From an uncultured Eubacteriales bacterium (GTDB lineage Bacteria; Bacillota_A; Clostridia; Oscillospirales; CAG-272): a stretch of DNA of 11,314 nt. The translations under genes and the position numbers were made by a program. A model generated the notes under the pieces. That model did no database searches and was not told the origin of the DNA. It was given only the letters and a program-made list of their open reading frames with translations. Below are positions 6,821 through 11,314 of this stretch, piece after piece; the stretch's first letter is position 1, and every line of letters starts with the position of its first letter. The stretch spans positions 1 through 11,314 of the forward strand of contig USTB01000015.1 of the NCBI GenBank assembly GCA_900557635.1, in the 5' to 3' direction.

Positions 6821-8143
6821 ATGATCGAACTTTTGTCTCCGGCAGGCAACCCCGAGAAGCTGAAAACTGCCCTGCTCTATGGTGCCGATGCCGTCTATCT
6901 GGCAGGGCAGGCATTCGGCATGCGATCCGCCGCCGGTAATTTTACTCCGCTTGCCCTGCGGCAGGCGGTGGAATATGCCCATTCCCTCCACAAAAAGGTT
7001 TATGTCACGGTGAACACCATGCCGCTTTGGCATGAGTTTGAGCCGCTTGAGGACTATCTGTGTCTGCTCAACGATCTGCGCGCCGTCGGGGACGGGGATG
7101 CGGAGGCACCCATCCGTCCGGACGGTCTGATCGTGGCGGATCTCGGCGTGTTCCGTGCCGCTCAGCGTCTGGCGCCCGATATCCCCCTGCACATTTCCAC
7201 GCAGGCGGGCGCGGTCAGTCATGCGGATTGCCGTGCATGGTACGAATTGGGCGCGACGCGGGTGGTGCTGGCGCGTGAGCTTTCCCTCAACGATATTCGG
7301 GAGATCCGCGCACGAATTCCGCGTGAGCTGGAGCTGGAAGCCTTTGTGCACGGCTCCATGTGCGTGTCGTACAGCGGGCGCTGTCTGCTTTCCGCCCATC
7401 TGACCGGACGGGACGGCAACCGCGGCATGTGCACACAGCCCTGCCGCTGGAACTACAAGCTGTACGAGATCGAAGAGGAAAAACGTCCCGACGCACGTAT
7501 GGAGCTTCGGGAAACAGAGCTTGGCACCTTTGTGATGTCGTCGCGCGACATGTGTACCATCGAGCACATTCCCGAGCTGATCGAGTCCGGAATCTGCTCC
7601 TTTAAGATCGAGGGCAGAATGAAAAGCGCCTATTATGCCGCCGTCACCGCCAACGCGTACCGCATGGCGATCGACGCTTACACGGCGGCGCCCGATGCCT
7701 ACCGCTACCGTCCCGAATGGAAGCGCGAACTGGAGAGCGTGAGCCACCGTCCTTATGCGTCGGGCTACTTTTTCGACGATCCCATGCAGAATCCGCTCCT
7801 GTGCGCCGACCTTTCCGCACCGCCCGAGCGGCGCGGTGAAATGAACCGCATCGGCTATCTGCGGGAAAAGGCATACCTTGCCACCGTGCTGGACTACGAT
7901 CCCGCCACCCGCCGCGCCCGCATGATCCAGCGCAACAAGGCAGTGGAGGGACAGTGCGCGGAGCTTCTCTCTCCGGGAAAGATCGGGATGCCCTTTATCC
8001 TGCGCGGCCTGCAAAACGAGGACGGCGAGGCGATCCCGTCAGCCCCGCATCCCGGAATGATCTTCACTGTCGATATGCCGTTTCCCGTACATGCAGGCGA
8101 TATTCTGCGCGGCGGGGACGAGGAAGGAAAACCCTCATGCTGA
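6821..8143 (+). CDS. trhP: U32-family protein, TrhP-type tRNA U34 hydroxylation factor
   Basis: Historically called peptidase U32. Relatives TrhP/YegQ in E. coli and YrrN/YrrO in Bacillus make 5-hydroxyuridine at tRNA wobble position 34. The 440-residue protein begins IELLSPAGNPEKLKTALLYG and has the U32 signature EAFVHGSMCVSYSGRCLLS (173-191), then GMCTQPCRW. Cysteines 181, 188, 204 and 208 match the conserved iron-sulfur ligands. GTFVMSSRDM and SFKIEGRMKSAYYAAVTANAYR match TrhP closely, and a C-terminal domain follows. GAGGA at 6806-6810 lies 10 bases before the ATG. The gene ends overlapping the next by 7 bases. TrhP is preferred over RlhA or UbiU/V because of the length and the motifs after the cysteine cluster, but RNA specificity is inferred. 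Confidence 0.85.
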   Translation: MIELLSPAGNPEKLKTALLYGADAVYLAGQAFGMRSAAGNFTPLALRQAVEYAHSLHKKVYVTVNTMPLWHEFEPLEDYLCLLNDLRAVGDGDAEAPIRPDGLIVADLGVFRAAQRLAPDIPLHISTQAGAVSHADCRAWYELGATRVVLARELSLNDIREIRARIPRELELEAFVHGSMCVSYSGRCLLSAHLTGRDGNRGMCTQPCRWNYKLYEIEEEKRPDARMELRETELGTFVMSSRDMCTIEHIPELIESGICSFKIEGRMKSAYYAAVTANAYRMAIDAYTAAPDAYRYRPEWKRELESVSHRPYASGYFFDDPMQNPLLCADLSAPPERRGEMNRIGYLREKAYLATVLDYDPATRRARMIQRNKAVEGQCAELLSPGKIGMPFILRGLQNEDGEAIPSAPHPGMIFTVDMPFPVHAGDILRGGDEEGKPSC

Positions 8144-9840
8144 AACGATTCCTGTCTTATTATAAGCCGCACAGCCTTCTGTTTGCCGCAGATATGGGCG
8201 CGGCACTGCTGGTGTCCCTCATCGGCGTTTTGTATCCGGTACTCACCCGCAACATGCTCAACGATTTCATTCCCAACCGCCGCTACCGTCTGGTCATCTT
8301 CTGCGGTGTGCTCCTGCTGGTGCTGTACATCATTCGCATGCTCCTGAATTACTTCATCCAGTATCAGGGACACGTGATGGGCGTGCGCATTCAGGCACAG
8401 ATGCGCTCCGATCTCTTCGGGCGGCTTCAGGTGCTCCCCTTCCGCTTTTTTGACACCCATGAGACGGGCAAGATCATGTCCCGCATGACCAACGACCTCA
8501 TGGACATTTCCGAGCTGGCGCACCACGGCCCGGAGAACCTTCTCATTTCCACCATCACCATCGTCGTCTCGTTTGTGTATCTGACCACCATCAACGTGTG
8601 GCTCACCCTCATCATCTTTTCCGCCGTGCCCTTTCTGCTTCTGGTCGCCATGCTCCTGCGCCGACGCATGCGGGATGCTTTCATGCGTTCCCGTGAGGCG
8701 ATCGCGCAGATCAACGCATCGCTGGAAGGCTCCATATCGGGTATCCGTGTGACCCGCGCCTTTAACAATTCCAAGGAGGAAAAGCGGAAATTCGAGATCG
8801 GCAACCGCCTGTTCGTGCGATTCCGCTCACAGGCGTACAACGAAATGGGAAAATTCCATTCCATGACCTCCTTCATTACCGACGTATTTAACGTCATCGT
8901 CCTCATCGCGGGCGGCTTATTCCTGTATCACGGAAAGATCCAATTGGGCGACTATTCCTCGTTCATCGTGTCAGTGGGCGTGTTCCTGACCCCCGTTCTC
9001 ACCCTCATCAACTTTACCGAGCAGTATCAGAACGGCGTCACGGGCTTCCGCCGCTTCTGCGAGATCATGGATCAGGAGCCGGAACGGGATCTGCCCGATG
9101 CGACAGAACTGACCGACGTTCGCGGAAAAATCGAATTCCGTAACGTGTCCTACAGCTATGCCGAGGGCAGAGAGGTACTGCACAACGTCAGCTTTTCCAT
9201 TGAGCCGGGACAGACCTACGCGCTTGTGGGACCGAGCGGCGGCGGAAAGACCACGATCTGCCACCTGATACCGCGCTTTTACCCGATCTCGGACGGTGCC
9301 ATCCTCATCGACGGACAGGATATCAGTCACCTCACGGCGCGCTCCCTGCGCCAAAGCATCGGCATTGTTCAGCAGGACGTGTACCTCTTCAATGCGACCG
9401 TTCGCGATAACATCCTTTACGGCAAGCCCGACGCCACGCAGGAAGAGGTGGAATATGCCGCCAAATGCGCCGACATTCACGACGATATCCTCGCCATGGA
9501 GCACGGGTACGACACGGTCATCGGCGAACGCGGCGTCCGTCTGTCCGGCGGACAAAAGCAACGCCTGAGCATTGCACGGGTCTTTCTGAAAAATCCGCCC
9601 ATCCTCATCTTAGACGAAGCGACCTCGGCACTGGACAACGCCACCGAATTGCAGATCCAGCGCTCCCTTGACCGCTTGTGCCGCGGCAGAACCACCATCG
9701 TGGTGGCGCACCGCCTCACCACCATCCACAACGCAGACCGCATCGCCGTAATCGAGCGCGGCGTGATCTGTGAGGAAGGCACGCACGAGGAGCTTCTGGA
9801 AAAGAACGGCGTGTATGCCGCACTGTATCAGCGCCTGTAA
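8137..9840 (+). CDS. ABC exporter half-transporter (MdlB/MsbA-type)
   Basis: ATP-driven exporter with fused membrane and nucleotide-binding domains, 567 residues. The N-terminal half has six helices of the ABC type 1 fold, with a coupling-helix region such as RMTNDLMDISELAHHG. The ATPase half carries Walker A GPSGGGKTT (365-373), Q-loop IVQQDVYLFNATVRDNI, signature LSGGQKQR (469-476), Walker B ILILDEATSALD (489-500) and the H-loop histidine 525 in VVAHRLTTI. All catalytic elements are intact. Only one half-transporter is present, so it probably works as a homodimer. The start ATG 8137 overlaps the trhP stop by 7 bases and has AAGGA 8 bases upstream; longer in-frame starts would lie inside trhP. 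Substrate unknown: drug, lipid or peptide export are typical for the family. Confidence 0.95.
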   Translation: MLKRFLSYYKPHSLLFAADMGAALLVSLIGVLYPVLTRNMLNDFIPNRRYRLVIFCGVLLLVLYIIRMLLNYFIQYQGHVMGVRIQAQMRSDLFGRLQVLPFRFFDTHETGKIMSRMTNDLMDISELAHHGPENLLISTITIVVSFVYLTTINVWLTLIIFSAVPFLLLVAMLLRRRMRDAFMRSREAIAQINASLEGSISGIRVTRAFNNSKEEKRKFEIGNRLFVRFRSQAYNEMGKFHSMTSFITDVFNVIVLIAGGLFLYHGKIQLGDYSSFIVSVGVFLTPVLTLINFTEQYQNGVTGFRRFCEIMDQEPERDLPDATELTDVRGKIEFRNVSYSYAEGREVLHNVSFSIEPGQTYALVGPSGGGKTTICHLIPRFYPISDGAILIDGQDISHLTARSLRQSIGIVQQDVYLFNATVRDNILYGKPDATQEEVEYAAKCADIHDDILAMEHGYDTVIGERGVRLSGGQKQRLSIARVFLKNPPILILDEATSALDNATELQIQRSLDRLCRGRTTIVVAHRLTTIHNADRIAVIERGVICEEGTHEELLEKNGVYAALYQRL

Positions 9841-9854
9841 AAAAATACCGTCAT

Positions 9855-9886
9855 ATCGGTCGGACGCATAGCCTGTGCCGACCGAT
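9855..9886. terminator. 9-bp perfect hairpin after the ABC exporter gene
   Basis: ATCGGTCGG (9855-9863) and CCGACCGAT (9878-9886) form a perfect inverted repeat around a 14-base loop, 14 bases after the exporter stop. There is no U-run on the plus strand. On the minus strand seven Ts (opposite 9839-9845) follow after 9 bases, so it could weakly stop transcripts from the insertion sequence, or protect the exporter mRNA 3' end. Confidence 0.45.
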
Positions 9887-9889
9887 CAC

Positions 9890-9928
9890 CAAACCGCCGT
9901 TCCTGCCGCTTGGCACAACGGCGGTTTG
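9890..9928 (+). terminator. strong hairpin, likely end of the folT operon
   Basis: CAAACCGCCGTT (9890-9901) and AACGGCGGTTTG (9917-9928) are a perfect 12-bp inverted repeat. The loop itself folds further as TGCC-GCTT-GGCA, giving about 16 bp of stem in total. The 3' arm ends in GGTTTG, then CGGATTTATA, so the U-tract is poor. Its strength and its place 50 bases after the last gene make it the best terminator candidate for the unit. Confidence 0.55.
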
Positions 9929-9972
9929 CGGATTTATACGCAAAATAGACAGCGCGCCCTGACATTTATTGC

Positions 9973-10010
9973 TTTCTCACGACCTGTTCGCATGGCTTCA
10001 CCGTGAGAAA
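9973..10010. repeat. 9-bp inverted repeat beside the insertion sequence
   Basis: TTTCTCACG (9973-9981) pairs perfectly with CGTGAGAAA (10002-10010) around a 20-base loop. It lies just outside the proposed end of the IS30 element. No U-run follows on either strand, so it is not an obvious terminator. It may be a pre-existing palindrome near which the element inserted. Confidence 0.5.
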
Positions 10011-10016
10011 ACGGCG

Positions 10017-11049
10017 GATTGTCAAGCAAGTGCAACACCAAAAACTTCAGCAGGAGAGAGCCAACCAAGGCATTTGCGAGGCTTGTTGTTGATCTCGTCA
10101 ACCACCTTTTGCAAATCTTCGTCGCTGAGTTCGTGAAAATTGTAACCTTTCGGGAAGTAGAAACGCAGAATATCGTTGGTATTCTCGTTCGTGCCTCGTT
10201 GCCAAGGCTTGTGAGGCTCGGCAAAGTACACTTGAGTATGTAGTTCTGCCTCCAACTGTTGGAATTCGGAGAACTCCGAACCGTTGTCCAATGAGATACT
10301 GTGTACCGGTAGACCATGCACGCACTTCACAATGGCTTTGCGTGTTTCGTCCGCCTGTCTGCTCCGGATAATCGCCGCACAAAGAAAGCGGGATTGCCGG
10401 TCAACAAGAGTGACTAAAAGCCCTTTGCCGACTGCGCCGTAAACCGTGTCGCCTTCCCAACCCCCGATGCGTAGCCGTTGCTTGATGACATCGTCCCATT
10501 GCGGAATGATCCGCTCCGGCTGAATGGAATTGTAATTGGCCTGCCGATTGCAATACCGCTTGCCACGGCGTCGAAAATGCGTTTTTGCCGTAATACCGGG
10601 CAATCTCTTTTGCTGAACATATCGGTAGATTGTTGAGACGCACAGCTTTTGTTTCGTTATGCATGCGAAGAAACGATTCCATCTGCCGCAGATCATTTCG
10701 GGTGACCAATGCTTATGAAGATGCTCGATAATAAAGTCCCGGGCGGCGCTTTCCGGTTTTAATGCCGTTTTACGGCGGCACCGAATGTACAAATTCTGCG
10801 CGCGCCAATGATTATACCAAAAGGCGTTGTCGGGTTTATGCTTAGGTTTGTATTTTGAGCAGTTGCGATTGGCCTCGCGGCTGACAGAAGACGGACTTCG
10901 CTCCAAAATCGCGGCGATTTCACGAAAACTTTTTCCCTCGGATAAAAGTTTCTGTAGATATTTTCTTTCAAATAGTGTAAAATGTGTGTAGGATCTCATG
11001 CCAACCTCCGTGTTCATGTTATTGTGGTGATTACATTTTACACGAATTT
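10017..11049 (-). mobile_element. IS30-family insertion sequence, ends approximate
   Basis: A single complete IS30-type transposase on the minus strand fills almost the whole segment, and base use is visibly more AT-rich than in the genes to the left. The ends are estimated. The low-coordinate end ATTGTCAAGCAAGTGCAAC (10018 on) and the complement of the high end ATTCGTGTAAAATGTAATC (11049 downward) are imperfectly alike and both run into CACC, so they may be the terminal inverted repeats. I could not find a convincing target duplication, so the limits could be off by tens of bases. Confidence 0.75.
10022..10999 (-). CDS. IS30-family transposase
   Basis: DDE transposase that cuts and joins the element's ends, 325 residues. 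The N-terminal helix-turn-helix reads SFREIAAILERSPSSVSREA (about residues 24-43). The catalytic triad is D184 (GGWEGDTVYG), D238 (ISLDNGSEFS) and E272 (GTNENTN), with 33 residues between the second D and the E, as expected for IS30. HKPWQRGTNENTND and the LGWLSPAEVF ending are typical. The start at 10999 is preferred to the in-frame ATG at 11017 because GGAGG lies 5 bases before it, and MRSYTHFTLFER is the usual family N terminus. There is no frameshift or internal stop, so it looks active. It runs convergent to the folT operon. Confidence 0.95.
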   Translation of the reverse strand: MRSYTHFTLFERKYLQKLLSEGKSFREIAAILERSPSSVSREANRNCSKYKPKHKPDNAFWYNHWRAQNLYIRCRRKTALKPESAARDFIIEHLHKHWSPEMICGRWNRFFACITKQKLCVSTIYRYVQQKRLPGITAKTHFRRRGKRYCNRQANYNSIQPERIIPQWDDVIKQRLRIGGWEGDTVYGAVGKGLLVTLVDRQSRFLCAAIIRSRQADETRKAIVKCVHGLPVHSISLDNGSEFSEFQQLEAELHTQVYFAEPHKPWQRGTNENTNDILRFYFPKGYNFHELSDEDLQKVVDEINNKPRKCLGWLSPAEVFGVALA

Positions 11050-11063
11050 TGGTATGGGGTCTA
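11035..11063 (-). promoter_or_regulatory. candidate transposase promoter
   Basis: Read on the minus strand, TAGACC (complement of 11058-11063) and TAAAAT (complement of 11035-11040) are separated by 17 bases, about 36 bases before the transposase start. Each matches four or five of six consensus positions. If the element ends near 11049, the -35 box lies in flanking DNA while the -10 box lies in the terminal repeat. Confidence 0.4.
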
Positions 11064-11190
11064 TACTTTTCGGCGCAAAACTTTATATTATAACCTGCCG
11101 CTGTCCGTTTTGGAGGGGCGACGCGGCTTTATGATATGATGCGGCGTGCGGAAAGACGGCTCGTGTCGGGTACGTCGGCTCTTCGATAGG
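11050..11190. other. non-coding stretch right of the insertion sequence
   Basis: No credible reading frame or RNA gene is seen on either strand. It holds an AT-rich patch with a TTATA-T-TATAA palindrome near 11083-11093, a -10-like TATGAT at 11135-11140 without a good -35 box, and imperfect copies of ACGGCTC/GTCGGCTC around 11155-11181. Confidence 0.4.
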
Positions 11191-11283
11191 GTTTGCATAA
11201 ATTTCGCACGGACTTCGCACAGGTTTACACGGACTTGCATGGACTTGCACGGGCTTGCGCGGATTTCGCACGGATTTCGCGCC
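11191..11283. repeat. degenerate tandem repeat, 10-11 bp unit, about nine copies
   Basis: Successive units read roughly TTTGCATAA, ATTTCGCACGG, ACTTCGCACAG, GTTTACACGG, ACTTGCATGG, ACTTGCACGG, GCTTGCGCGG, ATTTCGCACGG and ATTTCGCGCC. The unit alternates between 10 bp (CTTGCACGGA) and 11 bp (TTTCGCACGGA), close to one DNA helical turn. The array touches the GC palindromes at its right. The short minus-strand frame across it only reflects the repeat and has no other coding sign. Confidence 0.75.
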
Positions 11284-11297
11284 CCGCGTCGGGGCGC
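11279..11297. repeat. GC-rich palindrome 1
   Basis: GCGCCCCG (11279-11286) and CGGGGCGC (11290-11297) are a perfect 8-bp inverted repeat around the 3-base loop CGT. It begins directly at the end of the tandem repeat. A very stable hairpin in RNA or single-stranded DNA; no U-run follows. Confidence 0.75.
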
Positions 11298-11314
11298 GCG
11301 CGGCTTGCCGCGCG
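11297..11314. repeat. GC-rich palindrome 2 at the window edge
   Basis: CGCGCGGC (11297-11304) and GCCGCGCG (11307-11314) are a perfect 8-bp inverted repeat around TT. It shares a base with the preceding palindrome and reaches the last base of the window, so it may be longer. Whether a U-run follows, which would make it a terminator for a minus- or plus-strand gene beyond the edge, cannot be seen. Confidence 0.7.

Noticed and set aside
6623..8014. 463-codon open frame on the minus strand
   Set aside because: It lies opposite cinA and trhP, which carry clear family motifs. The antisense translation has no recognisable domain and is rich in His, Arg and Gly, as expected from the complement of GC-rich codons.
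11037..11067. plus-strand promoter TTTACA...TATACT
   Set aside because: The spacer is 19 bases and no gene follows on the plus strand within the window.
11083..11271. 62-codon minus-strand frame with repeated Pro/Val/His motifs
   Set aside because: The amino-acid repetition simply mirrors the 10-11 bp DNA repeat, and I saw no convincing ribosome site.
11191..11314. CRISPR array
   Set aside because: Units are contiguous, 10-11 bp and degenerate, with no unique spacers and no cas genes nearby.

Overview
The window looks like chromosome from a moderately GC-rich Clostridia-type Firmicute, perhaps an Oscillospirales-like gut anaerobe. The reasons are strong AGGAGG-like ribosome binding sites, a sigma-A promoter, a tetrahydrofolate (THF) riboswitch in front of an ECF folate S component, a Fur-family zinc-type regulator, and Firmicutes-style FlaA1/CapD and ABC proteins. 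The taxonomic call is inference from protein style; no rRNA or other marker gene is present.

Layout. (1) Bases 1-1813 hold the 3' part of a membrane-anchored nucleotide-sugar dehydratase/epimerase of the FlaA1/CapD/WbpM type, the end of an upstream surface-polysaccharide locus. It is followed by a terminator hairpin (1879-1924). (2) Bases 2040-2281 are a compact control region: a near-consensus sigma-A promoter (TTGACA-17-TATACT), a THF riboswitch aptamer (about 2083-2208), and a long hairpin that buries the folT Shine-Dalgarno sequence and runs straight into TTTTT and the start codon. (3) Bases 2282-9840 carry seven same-strand genes that look like one transcription unit: folT, folC, an unrecognised six-helix membrane protein, a Fur-family (Zur/PerR-like) regulator, cinA, a U32/TrhP-type tRNA hydroxylation protein, and an ABC exporter half-transporter. 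Three of the junctions overlap (folT/folC, fur/cinA, trhP/ABC); the others are gaps of about 60-70 bases. (4) Bases 9841-10016 hold three strong inverted repeats and no gene. (5) About 10017-11049 is an apparently intact IS30-family insertion sequence with its transposase on the minus strand. (6) Bases 11050-11314 are non-coding and contain a run of degenerate 10-11 bp repeats that ends in two adjoining GC-rich palindromes at the window edge.

How the genes work together. FolT imports folate using an ECF module encoded elsewhere. FolC then polyglutamylates and so traps folates (or makes dihydrofolate). The riboswitch senses reduced folate and should turn both down. The downstream genes (metal regulator, nucleotide-repair amidase, tRNA modification, exporter) have no evident folate role but may share the transcript, so riboswitch control could extend to them. 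I found no clearly new multi-gene system. The least explained items are the six-helix protein, the dual-use folT expression platform, and the helically phased repeat array with palindromes at the right end.
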